Below, piece by piece: positions 16,447 to 23,929 of a stretch of DNA of 25,583 nucleotides; the first letter of the stretch is position 1; each line of letters starts with the position of its first letter. Position numbers and translations under genes: made by a program. This DNA comes from DATJXG01 sp035500455 (GTDB lineage: Bacteria; Acidobacteriota; Terriglobia; Terriglobales; Acidobacteriaceae). Under the pieces are notes generated by a model. That model ran no database searches and was not told where the DNA came from. It worked only from the letters and a program-made list of their open reading frames with translations. The DNA lies in assembly GCA_035500455.1 (NCBI GenBank), contig DATJXG010000193.1, positions 1-25,583 of the forward strand, in the 5' to 3' direction.

Positions 16447-18201
16447 ATGCTGCCCAAAAGCCTGCGTCCTCTCTTTCCCTACCTGAAGAAGTATCGCGGC
16501 AGCTACATCGCGGGCACGATTTACGTTTTTCTCAACAACGGCAGCTGGATCTTATTTCCTCTCATCATCCGCCACGCCATCGACGATCTGAACAACAATG
16601 GCGTGACCCACCAGAAGCTCGCCATTTACGCGGCCGAACTGATGGGTGTGGCGCTATTCAAAAGCATTTTCCAGTTCCTCACCCGCTGGGTTCTGATCGG
16701 CATCTCCCGCGAGATTGAATACGACCTGCGCAACGATCTCTTCCGCCATCTCGAGAGCCTTTCCTATTCCTACTACCAGCGCACCCGCACCGGCGACATC
16801 ATGGCCCGCGCCACCAACGACCTGAACGCGGTGCGCATGCTGCTCGGCCCGGCGATTATGTACTCCGCCAACACGATTGTGTTCACCGCCGGGGCGCTGG
16901 CCTTCATGATCTCCATCAGCCCCAAGCTGACGCTCTATGCCTTTTTGCCGCTGCCGGTGGTAAGCATCGTGGTGCAGTATTTCGGCCGCCGCATTCATGA
17001 GCGCTTCGAAAGAATTCAGGCCATGTTTTCCGAGATTTCCGCACGGGTACAGGAAAATCTCTCCGGCGCGCGCGTAGTCCGCGCCTACGTGCAGGAAAAC
17101 GCCGAGATCGCGACCTTCGAGAAATCGAACCAGGAATACATCCACCGCAGCCTCAAGCTGGTGCGACTGATGGGCATGTTGTGGCCGACGCTGGAGACCA
17201 TGCTTGGGTTGGCCATCGTTCTGGTGCTCTGGCTGGGCGGGCGCGAAGTGCTGCACGGGCACATCACGGTGGGTGGCTTTGTCGCCTTCACTACCTACAT
17301 GGTGCAGCTCACCTGGCCCGTGATCGCACTGGGATGGGTGATCAACATCTTCCAGCGCGGCACCGCCTCGATGGGGCGAATCAACGAAATCCTCACGGAG
17401 AAACCGGAGATTATCGACCAACCGTCCGCTCTAGCAGGCGCGGAGACGCCCGAAATAGAAGGCGATGTGGAATTCCGCAATCTCAACTTCGCCTACAACG
17501 GCGTTCCTGTTCTGCACGACATCAACCTCCGCATCGCCGCCGGCACCAGCCTGGCCATCGTCGGCCCAACCGGCTCAGGCAAGACTACGCTGGTCAACCT
17601 GATCCCGCGCATCTACGACGCCGCTCCCGGCGCGGTGCTCATCGACGGCAGGCCGGTGCGCGATTATCGGCTGGAAACCCTGCGCCGCAATATCGGCTTC
17701 GTTCCCCAGGAGACCTTTCTGTTCAGCGAGACCGTGCGCGAGAACATCGCCTTCGGCGTAGATAACGCGACCGACGCCGAGATTCACAACGCCGCCGAAG
17801 CCGCCAGCATCGCCGCCGAGATCGAGAGTTTTCCCGAGCAATACCAGACGATGGTGGGCGAGCGCGGCATTACGCTCTCCGGCGGGCAGAAGCAGCGCAG
17901 CGCCATCGCCCGCGCGTTGATCCGCAATCCGCGCATTCTGGTGCTCGACGACGCGCTCTCCAGCGTGGATACGCAAACCGAAGACAAAATCCTCAATCAT
18001 CTGCGCGAGATCATGCGCGGACGCACCACCATCTTCATCTCCCACCGCGTTTCCACCGTGCGCAATGCCAGCCGGATCGCGGTCTTGCACGCCGGGCGTA
18101 TTGTGGAACTTGGAACCCACGAGGAGCTTCTGGCGCGCGACGGCTATTACACCGACTTGTACAACAAACAGTTGTTGGAAGAGGAATTGGCGCAAGTCTG
18201 A
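16447..18201 (+). CDS. ABC exporter, fused membrane and ATPase domains (MsbA/BmrC-type)
   Basis: 584-aa half-transporter. The membrane domain (about 1-315) has roughly six helices and the coupling-helix region. The ATPase domain follows: Walker A GPTGSGKTT (from residue 373), Q-loop FVPQETFLFS, signature LSGGQKQR (from 477), Walker B ILVLDD (from 497), D-loop SSVD and H-loop ISHR. The residue after the Walker B Asp is Asp (LDDALSSVD) where the catalytic Glu usually sits. In heterodimeric exporters such as BmrCD that change marks the degenerate site, yet no partner half-transporter is adjacent. Lipid, drug or peptide export is possible; the substrate is unknown. The ribosome binding site before ATG 16447 is weak. 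The methyltransferase gene follows 57 nt downstream. Confidence 0.9.
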   Translation: MLPKSLRPLFPYLKKYRGSYIAGTIYVFLNNGSWILFPLIIRHAIDDLNNNGVTHQKLAIYAAELMGVALFKSIFQFLTRWVLIGISREIEYDLRNDLFRHLESLSYSYYQRTRTGDIMARATNDLNAVRMLLGPAIMYSANTIVFTAGALAFMISISPKLTLYAFLPLPVVSIVVQYFGRRIHERFERIQAMFSEISARVQENLSGARVVRAYVQENAEIATFEKSNQEYIHRSLKLVRLMGMLWPTLETMLGLAIVLVLWLGGREVLHGHITVGGFVAFTTYMVQLTWPVIALGWVINIFQRGTASMGRINEILTEKPEIIDQPSALAGAETPEIEGDVEFRNLNFAYNGVPVLHDINLRIAAGTSLAIVGPTGSGKTTLVNLIPRIYDAAPGAVLIDGRPVRDYRLETLRRNIGFVPQETFLFSETVRENIAFGVDNATDAEIHNAAEAASIAAEIESFPEQYQTMVGERGITLSGGQKQRSAIARALIRNPRILVLDDALSSVDTQTEDKILNHLREIMRGRTTIFISHRVSTVRNASRIAVLHAGRIVELGTHEELLARDGYYTDLYNKQLLEEELAQV

Positions 18202-18257
18202 AACCGCTATCCCTCGGCGTACGCTGCATCCTCGTCGGTGGCAACTCCAAGGCAAGT

Positions 18258-18947
18258 ATGAAGCGTACGGAAAGCCCCGAGCTACTGGACACAGACGCCG
18301 GTACCGCGGCGGAGATCGCCACGTCCCTGGCTGACCTGCGCCGGATCAACTGCTGGTTCGGTGGCGTCTCAACCACGCAGGCCCTGGTGGCAAGGGCGTT
18401 TGCGCAACTGCAGGCAAAGTCGCTTTCGCTTCTGGAAGTCGCCGGGGGAGCGGGCTATGTGCCGGCAGAAGTGCAGCGCCGGCTGCAATCCCGCGGCCTT
18501 CGCCTGGAAATCACCCTCCTCGACCGCGCCGCCTCCCACTTGCGTAACGGAAGCGGAATTCCCGCCCTCGCTGGAGACGCTCTCGCCCTTCCCTTTCGCG
18601 ACGACAGCTTCGACCTGGTGGATTGCAATCTTTTCGTGCATCATCTCTCACCCCGAAAGGTCGTGGAGTTTGCGAATGAAGCCCTCCGCGTTTGCCGCGC
18701 CGCCGTATTGATCAACGACCTGATCCGTCATAGCGCGCACCTGGCCCTGATTTACGCTGGCATGCCGCTTTTCCGCGGCCGTATCACGCGGCATGACTCC
18801 ATCGCCTCGGTTCGCCAGGCCTACACCGTCGAAGAAATGCGCATTCTGCTGGGGAAAACCTGCGCCGCCAGCTTCGAACTCAAACCCCACTACCTGTTTC
18901 GTATGGGAGTCATCGCATGGAAGAATTCGGTGAGTACTGGGAACTGA
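18258..18947 (+). CDS. Class I SAM-dependent methyltransferase
   Basis: 229 aa; ATG 18258 has AAGG about 8 nt upstream. The Rossmann motif I is LLEVAGGAGYVP (Gly-rich loop), motif II LEITLLDRA, and the DSFDLVDCNLFVHHL segment resembles motif IV of small-molecule methyltransferases. A C-terminal hydrophobic stretch (LALIYAGMPLF) may help bind a lipid-like substrate. The type is the one I have seen next to FAD oxidoreductases of the geranylgeranyl-reductase family, often with a type III polyketide synthase; such an oxidoreductase follows here after 110 nt, but no synthase is present in the window. The stop codon lies inside a short AACTGAGAACTG direct repeat. The substrate is unknown. Confidence 0.82.
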   Translation: MKRTESPELLDTDAGTAAEIATSLADLRRINCWFGGVSTTQALVARAFAQLQAKSLSLLEVAGGAGYVPAEVQRRLQSRGLRLEITLLDRAASHLRNGSGIPALAGDALALPFRDDSFDLVDCNLFVHHLSPRKVVEFANEALRVCRAAVLINDLIRHSAHLALIYAGMPLFRGRITRHDSIASVRQAYTVEEMRILLGKTCAASFELKPHYLFRMGVIAWKNSVSTGN

Positions 18948-18967
18948 GAACTGCCAACTGAGAACTG
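18942..18967 (+). repeat. Short direct repeat AACTGAGAACTG x2
   Basis: The 12-nt unit AACTGAGAACTG occurs at 18942-18953 and 18956-18967, spaced by CC. The first copy supplies the methyltransferase's stop codon (TGA 18945-18947). CAGTTCC at 18984-18990 is the complement of GGAACTG at 18940-18946, so a weak hairpin is possible. This looks like a dispersed, low-complexity insertion; no mobile gene is associated with it. Confidence 0.55.
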
Positions 18968-19057
18968 GTTTTCACCCAAAACGCAGTTCCAACCCGAAGG
19001 CTTACCGGTTGTCTTTCGATAACCCAAGGCATTTAAGGCCAAGGGATCCAAGAGAGA

Positions 19058-20173
19058 ATGGCGACGGAGAACACCTTCGATCTGATCGTGATCGGCGGCG
19101 GCCCTGCCGGGACGTCAGCCGCGATCACCGCCGCGCGCACCGGGGCAAAAGTCCTGCTGCTGGAGGCCGGACGGCTGCCGCGCCACAAGGTATGCGGTGA
19201 GTTCGTCTCCGCTGAATCTCTCGCCCTGCTCACTTCCCTGCTTGCGCCGCACGCCGAACGGCTGCTCGACCCGGCACCCCGTATCTCTCAGTCACGCCTG
19301 TTTCTCGACGGGCGCATCGTCTCCACTCCGGTAAATCCGCCAGCCGCCAGCCTCGCCCGGCTGGATCTCGACTTCGCCCTCCTGAAGTCGGCTGAGGCAC
19401 AGGGCGTGACGGTTCGATCCCAGACGGCGGCACAGAGCATCAGCGAGGACAAGTTGTCCGCCTCGTCCTTCCGCGTTGCCACAACGGCCGGCGAATTTAC
19501 CGCCCGGGCTGTGATCAATGCCTCCGGACGATGGTCCAGGCTGAACCCTGTCTCCAGCTCGAAACCCGGCGCACGATGGATTGGCCTGAAGGCCCATTTC
19601 TCCGAACCCGCACCCTCGGATTCGGTCGACCTGTATTTCTTCGACGGCGGCTATTGCGGGGTGCAGCCAGTCAGGTTGCTCGATGATGACAACCCGCATC
19701 GCATCAACGCCTGCGCCATGGTGAAAGCAGAAACCGCGAGCACCCTCGCCGAAGTCTTTGCCCTGCACCCGGCGCTCCGGGAGCGCAGCGCAAACTGGCG
19801 GCCGCTGAGCGATCCGGTAAGCACCTCCCCGCTGGTGTTCCGCGCACCTCATCCGGAGTCCGGGGGGGTTCTTTTGGCCGGCGACGCTGCCACTTTCGTG
19901 GATCCCTTCGTCGGCGATGGTATTTCCCTGGCGTTGCGCAGCGGCGCATTAGCCGCCGAATGCCTGATTCCCTTTCTTCGCGGGCATACTCCTCTCGACG
20001 CCGCAGTTCGCCAATATGCCGGCGCCTACCGGAAGCGCTTTGCTTCCGTGTTCAACACCTCGTCCAAAATTCGCCGCATGCTGCTTCTCCCTCGGCCCGT
20101 CCGCAAGGCGGCTCTGTCCGTGCTGCAACATACGCCGGCCGTGACGAGCTACCTGGTGGAGAAGACCCGCTAG
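19058..20173 (+). CDS. FAD-dependent oxidoreductase, geranylgeranyl-reductase family
   Basis: 371-aa flavoprotein. The N-terminal dinucleotide-binding motif is IVIGGGPAGTSAA, with an acidic residue ending the beta2 strand (LLLEAGR) and the family motif PRHKVCGEF. A second FAD-binding motif, LLAGDAATFVDPFVGDGI, is near residue 270. This pattern is typical of the geranylgeranyl-reductase/FixC/halogenase-like group, which reduces or hydroxylates hydrophobic substrates. ATG 19058 has AAGAGAGA upstream. It shares strand and a 110-nt gap with the preceding methyltransferase, so the two probably act on one product. Without a neighbouring prenyl or polyketide synthase the substrate cannot be named. 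Confidence 0.85.
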   Translation: MATENTFDLIVIGGGPAGTSAAITAARTGAKVLLLEAGRLPRHKVCGEFVSAESLALLTSLLAPHAERLLDPAPRISQSRLFLDGRIVSTPVNPPAASLARLDLDFALLKSAEAQGVTVRSQTAAQSISEDKLSASSFRVATTAGEFTARAVINASGRWSRLNPVSSSKPGARWIGLKAHFSEPAPSDSVDLYFFDGGYCGVQPVRLLDDDNPHRINACAMVKAETASTLAEVFALHPALRERSANWRPLSDPVSTSPLVFRAPHPESGGVLLAGDAATFVDPFVGDGISLALRSGALAAECLIPFLRGHTPLDAAVRQYAGAYRKRFASVFNTSSKIRRMLLLPRPVRKAALSVLQHTPAVTSYLVEKTR

Positions 20174-20196
20174 CGGCGCGCGGTTTTCTTTGCGCC

Positions 20197-20248
20197 CTTT
20201 GCGTTCTTTGCGGTTTAAAAAGCTTTTTCAGCCGCAAAGGACGCAAAG
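20197..20248. repeat. Hairpin of CTTTGCG-type tandem units at a convergent junction
   Basis: The left arm CTTTGCGTTCTTTGCGG (20197-20213) pairs with CCGCAAAGGACGCAAAG (20232-20248) at 16 of 17 positions. The loop contains the perfect palindrome AAAAAGCTTTTT (20217-20228). A further CTTTGCGCC unit at 20188 extends the tandem pattern to the left. It lies between convergent genes (stops at 20173 and 20314) and may stop transcription from both sides. Confidence 0.75.
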
Positions 20249-20313
20249 AAAGGCCATTTGGGTAGGTGGAGGATCTGCTGTCTGGATTCGGGTCTGCCGG
20301 CGGGACGCTGACG

Positions 20314-20997
20314 CTACCGTACGACCAGGACTTCGCGAACATTGTCGCGGGCGAGGAAGAACTTTATCGAGGAGAAATCGCGGAACAGGTTCTCGATGTG
20401 CCGGTTGTTAAACACGCGCTGCAAGCGGAAGCCGCCGGCTCCGCCGGTTCCCTTTTTGGCGTCCGGCCTCAGGCCGATGTGCTGCATCTCCAGGCTGTCG
20501 CTGCCTACAATGTGGTAGCGATAACAGGGCGCGTCCGGACCGGCCTCGCGGGTATGAAAGAAGGCCAGCAGCACGGCTCCCGGCTTTAGCAGCGTCCACA
20601 GTCGGGCGATTACCGGTTTTACCAGGCTTTCGTCCATGTAGTCCGCCAGGTTCCAGAACAACACCACATCGAACTGCGACGCCGGGTAAAGCAGGTTGTC
20701 GGCCAGAAAGCGCTTCTCGTCGAGCACCGGGTTGCCCTGGTCGTCGGTAGTCGGCAACACCGGATCGGTGGAGGCATCCAGCAGATCCTCGCTATAAATC
20801 CGATGCCCGCGGGAGGTGAGATAGCGGATATTGGCGGCGGAAGTTGACCCTAAGTCAAGCACACAAAGGGGTTCCTCCTGCCCCAGCAGTTTGGCCAACT
20901 CCGCAAGCCCGCTGGAACGACGGGAAAGCCTGGGCGTTTTATCGACCGTCGCCGGTTCCACTCCGGCAGCGGTGGAGGACCCTCGAAAGAGTTTCAT
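20314..20997 (-). CDS. SAM-dependent methyltransferase-like protein
   Basis: 227 aa. Motif I is VLDLGSTSAANIRYL, close to the class I Gly-rich loop but with Ser/Thr/Ala in place of some glycines. The acidic residue after the second strand is in IYSEDL, and FDVVLFWNLADYM matches the motif IV region followed by LKPGAVLLAFF. The class I fold is therefore likely, but the loose motif I leaves substrate and activity open. The N-terminus is Arg/Ser-rich. The ribosome binding site before ATG 20997 is weak. It lies 127 nt downstream of the bactofilin gene on the same strand and may be read from the same promoter. Confidence 0.78.
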   Translation of the reverse strand: MKLFRGSSTAAGVEPATVDKTPRLSRRSSGLAELAKLLGQEEPLCVLDLGSTSAANIRYLTSRGHRIYSEDLLDASTDPVLPTTDDQGNPVLDEKRFLADNLLYPASQFDVVLFWNLADYMDESLVKPVIARLWTLLKPGAVLLAFFHTREAGPDAPCYRYHIVGSDSLEMQHIGLRPDAKKGTGGAGGFRLQRVFNNRHIENLFRDFSSIKFFLARDNVREVLVVR

Positions 20998-21124
20998 GGG
21001 CTATAGGTGACGAAGGGCGCGGCGTTTGGCCAGACTGCTCTGCGTCTAATATACAGGCTGCGGCCCGCTCTTGAGGGCAAAAACTGTCACCCCGCGCAGC
21101 GGATTCCCAACTCGGACCGGCATT

Positions 21125-21502
21125 CTACGACTTCCCCGCAGCCTGGGCTCCGGGCTTGACTCCTTCACGTTGCATGTCCACTTTGCCCTTAAAGTAAGCG
21201 CCTTCTTCAATGGCCATGCGCTGGGTAGTGAAGTCTCCAATGGCAATCGCCGACTTCTTCAACTCCGCCCGTTCGCTCGCATGCACGCTGCCTTCCAGCT
21301 TGCCCTGTACTACTACGCCCTTCGCCGTAACCTCTGCATGCACCTGCCCATTGGGACCAATGGTTAGGTTATTCTCATTCAGCTGAATCTTCCCTTCCAC
21401 CTGGCCGTCCACATACAGGTCTTCACTGCCCGACAACTCTCCCTTGATGATGACCGACTTGCCGATGTGGGCAAACTCGGAGGACTTCGGGGTTGCGTCC
21501 AT
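21125..21502 (-). CDS. Bactofilin (polymer-forming cytoskeletal protein)
   Basis: 125 aa; ATG 21502 has CAGGAGA upstream. The core (about 10-105) is the repetitive right-handed beta-helix of bactofilins (DUF583): IGKSVIIKGELSGSEDLYVDGQVEGKI opens it, followed by short turns of the type G-x-V-x-A-x-V-x-A-K and V-x-G-x-[LV]. Short disordered tails flank the core. Bactofilins self-assemble into filaments that scaffold cell shape or envelope enzymes at the membrane. Nothing here shows the partner; the methyltransferase gene downstream and an unknown secreted protein gene divergent to it are the closest candidates. A hairpin sits 44 nt upstream of the start. Confidence 0.93.
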   Translation of the reverse strand: MDATPKSSEFAHIGKSVIIKGELSGSEDLYVDGQVEGKIQLNENNLTIGPNGQVHAEVTAKGVVVQGKLEGSVHASERAELKKSAIAIGDFTTQRMAIEEGAYFKGKVDMQREGVKPGAQAAGKS

Positions 21503-21545
21503 AATGGTCTCCTGTGGGTTAAAGTGCCGCCGTCACGCGAATAGG

Positions 21546-21568
21546 TAAGATGGGCTTTCGCCATCTTA
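21546..21568 (-). repeat. Perfect 8-bp hairpin upstream of bactofilin
   Basis: TAAGATGG and CCATCTTA flank a 7-nt GCTTTCG, giving a perfect inverted repeat 44 nt before the bactofilin ATG. It may be a leader hairpin or an operator. No promoter elements are clear in this 186-nt divergent region. Confidence 0.45.
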
Positions 21569-21688
21569 TTACGATTCTCCCGCTCTTCGACAGAGGAAAA
21601 CCGCGTCGCACCGCTGCAGTAAAGTCCCCTTCAGCGCATTGTCCTCCCCATGCACAGCTGGATCACAACAGGATAGACTGAAGTTTGT

Positions 21689-22597
21689 ATGCGACACGTT
21701 CGCTTTCGGCTCATTACCCTTGTGGGAATTTCACTTGCCGCCCCATGGGCATCGCCGTCCCACGCCTCGTCTGAGCAAACTCCCGCCGTTCCAGCGGTTG
21801 ACATTGTCCGCCGCGCCGTCGATGCCGAAGCTGCCGCCCAACACTCCGATCTGAAGTTCATGTTTCGCGACCGCAAGCAAACCCCTAATGGCTCCCAGAC
21901 CCGGCTGATGGCGGAAACGGTCGACGCCATGGCGGCCATGACCATCGCCTACAACGATAAGCCCCTCACCCCGGAACAGCGCCAGGGAGAGATGGACCGC
22001 TTGCACCGCCTGGCCGGCAGTCCCGGCGACTTAAAGCGCAAGCACCAGAAGGAACAGGACGATGCCGACCACGCCGCTCGCATCGTCAGGGCCCTGCCCG
22101 AGGCCTTCCTCTACGACTACGCCGGAACCGCGCCCGGCGAGCCTGGCATGGGCACTCCCGGCAGCCAGCTGCTGAAGCTGAATTTCCGTCCCAACCCCGA
22201 CTACGAGCCGCCCACGCACGTCGAACAAGTTCTCACCGGCATGCACGGCTATGTGCTGATCGATCCGCAGAACGACCGCCTGGCCAAGATTGACGGCACG
22301 CTGTTTAAGGATGTGGCCTTCGGATGGGGCATTCTGGGGCACTTAGACCGCGGCGGGCGCTTCGTGGTGGTGCAGGGCGAGGTCGGTCAGGGCGGCTGGG
22401 AAATCACCCGCATGGATCTCAGCTTTACCGGCAAGATACTTCTCTTCAAGAGCATCAACATTCAATCTACGGAAGTGTTCACCGATTTCCAGCCGGTCCC
22501 CGAGAATCTGACATTTGCCCAGGCGGTAGATTTACTGGCCAAGCGTGAAGCCGCCTTCGCGGAGAACGCCAGCGCAAAAAGCGAAAGCAAGCAATAA
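21689..22597 (+). CDS. Secreted protein of unknown function
   Basis: 302 aa. The N-terminal 27 residues form a signal peptide (cleavage near SHASS), so the protein is exported. The mature part begins with an alpha-helical, Lys/Glu-rich region and then a beta-rich region in which HVEQVLTGMHGYVLIDPQNDRLAKIDGTLF and the GGRFVVVQGEVGQGGWEI segment stand out. I recognise no named domain; the layout recalls outer-membrane lipid-carrier-like beta folds, but this is weak. There is no strong ribosome binding site at ATG 21689. It is divergent from the bactofilin gene and convergent with menC, from which it is separated by the hairpin at 22619-22732. Confidence 0.72.
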   Translation: MRHVRFRLITLVGISLAAPWASPSHASSEQTPAVPAVDIVRRAVDAEAAAQHSDLKFMFRDRKQTPNGSQTRLMAETVDAMAAMTIAYNDKPLTPEQRQGEMDRLHRLAGSPGDLKRKHQKEQDDADHAARIVRALPEAFLYDYAGTAPGEPGMGTPGSQLLKLNFRPNPDYEPPTHVEQVLTGMHGYVLIDPQNDRLAKIDGTLFKDVAFGWGILGHLDRGGRFVVVQGEVGQGGWEITRMDLSFTGKILLFKSINIQSTEVFTDFQPVPENLTFAQAVDLLAKREAAFAENASAKSESKQ

Positions 22598-22618
22598 CGA
22601 CAAGCTTTGAGGCGCCCG

Positions 22619-22732
22619 CTTCGTGAACCTTCGTGTACCCTTCGTGTCCTTAGTGGTTGGCTTGTTGTGTACGGAGGCACGAAAGAAAAAGCAACCACGA
22701 AGGACACCAGGCGTGCACGAAGGTTCACGAAG
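22619..22732. repeat. Long imperfect hairpin of CCTTCGTG-type units at a convergent junction
   Basis: The 41-nt left arm (22619-22659) pairs with the 41-nt right arm (22692-22732) at 36 of 41 positions. The outer 17 nt, CTTCGTGAACCTTCGTG, are perfect. The loop is 32 nt. Its first 19 nt are identical to 9002-9020. It fits between the stops of the secreted-protein gene (22597) and menC (22751), where it could terminate both. Confidence 0.8.
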
Positions 22733-22750
22733 TCGGCATTACCGAAACTG

Positions 22751-23866
22751 TCAGTGCTTTTCGCGCACCGTCTCTTCGCGGACCGTGAGTTCCGCAACCA
22801 GCTTTTCGCGCACTTCGTAGCCTCTACCTGCTTTGTCGCCAATCGCGATCAATCCCTGCGGTGAGACCTCCACTTCGGGCTCGATGATGTCTTGCTTCCA
22901 GTATCGCTTCGAAGCCGAAACGTCGCCCGGCAGGCGGAAGTTCTCCAGCGTCGAGAGCGCGATGTTATGCGCGCGCCCCACCCCCGACTCCAGCATTCCC
23001 CCGCACCACACCGGAACATTATTCGCGGCGCATACATCGTGAACTCTCTTCGCTTCCGTCAGCCCTCCGACCCGGCCGACCTTGATGTTCACGATCCGGC
23101 ACGCGCCAGTTTCCGCCGCGAAGGCGGCGTCGCGGGCATGGCGAATGGATTCGTCCAGGCAGATCGAGGTGTTCAACTGCTTCTGCAGGCGCGCGTGATA
23201 ATAAATGTCGTCATGCCAGAGCGGCTGTTCGATCATGAGCAGCTTGAACTGGTCGAACTTTCGCAGATGCTCCACGTCGTCCAGCGTATAAGCCGAGTTC
23301 GCATCGCAACTCAAGACAATGTCCGGCCAGCGCGAGCGGATGCGCTCCAGCACACTCACATCCCAGCCCGGCTTTACCTTTACCTTGATGCGCCGGTACC
23401 CGGCAGCCACTTCCGTCTCGATCTTCTCCAGCAGCTGCTCCACCGAGTCCTGGATTCCGATGGAAACTCCGCATGCGATCTCGCTTCGCGTGCCCCCCAG
23501 CAGCTTCCACAGAGGCACTTGCTTCTCCTGCGCCTCCGCGTCCCATAGGGCATTTTCCACCGCCGCTTTGGCCATGCGATGGCCGCGCACCTTCCCCATC
23601 AAGGCCGCGCTTTCCCGCGCGCTTTTCAGATTCTTCCCCAGCAGCATCGGAGCCAGGTGAGACTTGATGGTGCTCCAGGCACTGTCGGTCCACTCCGAAC
23701 TGAAGAAGGGATCTTCGCCCGCCACGCACTCCCCCCAGCCCTCAATCCCTTCGCAATGCACGGTGAGCAGGAGAATGCGGCGGCTGTAGGTGCGGCCGAA
23801 GCTGGTCTCGAAGAAATGCACCAGCGGCATCTGAATTTCGCGCAGCGTGATGGCTTCAAGTTTCAT
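22751..23866 (-). CDS. menC: o-Succinylbenzoate synthase (MenC), enolase superfamily, NSAR type
   Basis: 371 aa. In menaquinone biosynthesis this enzyme dehydrates SHCHC to o-succinylbenzoate. The N-terminal lid (MPLVHFFETSFGRTYSRR; WGECVAGEDPFFSSE) and the barrel residues fit the MenC/N-succinylamino acid racemase group: the KxK motif at about 161-165, metal ligands Asp188 (CDAN), Glu213 (IEQPL) and Asp238 (LDES), and Lys262 in NIKVGRVGG. This group includes members that racemise N-acylamino acids, so racemase activity instead of, or in addition to, MenC activity cannot be excluded. No other men genes are in the window. It follows recN on the same strand after 63 nt. The C-terminus carries a TVRE-rich tail beyond the usual end. 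Confidence 0.85.
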   Translation of the reverse strand: MKLEAITLREIQMPLVHFFETSFGRTYSRRILLLTVHCEGIEGWGECVAGEDPFFSSEWTDSAWSTIKSHLAPMLLGKNLKSARESAALMGKVRGHRMAKAAVENALWDAEAQEKQVPLWKLLGGTRSEIACGVSIGIQDSVEQLLEKIETEVAAGYRRIKVKVKPGWDVSVLERIRSRWPDIVLSCDANSAYTLDDVEHLRKFDQFKLLMIEQPLWHDDIYYHARLQKQLNTSICLDESIRHARDAAFAAETGACRIVNIKVGRVGGLTEAKRVHDVCAANNVPVWCGGMLESGVGRAHNIALSTLENFRLPGDVSASKRYWKQDIIEPEVEVSPQGLIAIGDKAGRGYEVREKLVAELTVREETVREKH

Positions 23867-23929
23867 GGTGCAGAGTAGTTTCTCTCGATTGCAGAATTTG
23901 TCACCAGCCTCGCCACGGCTGCGCCTCGA

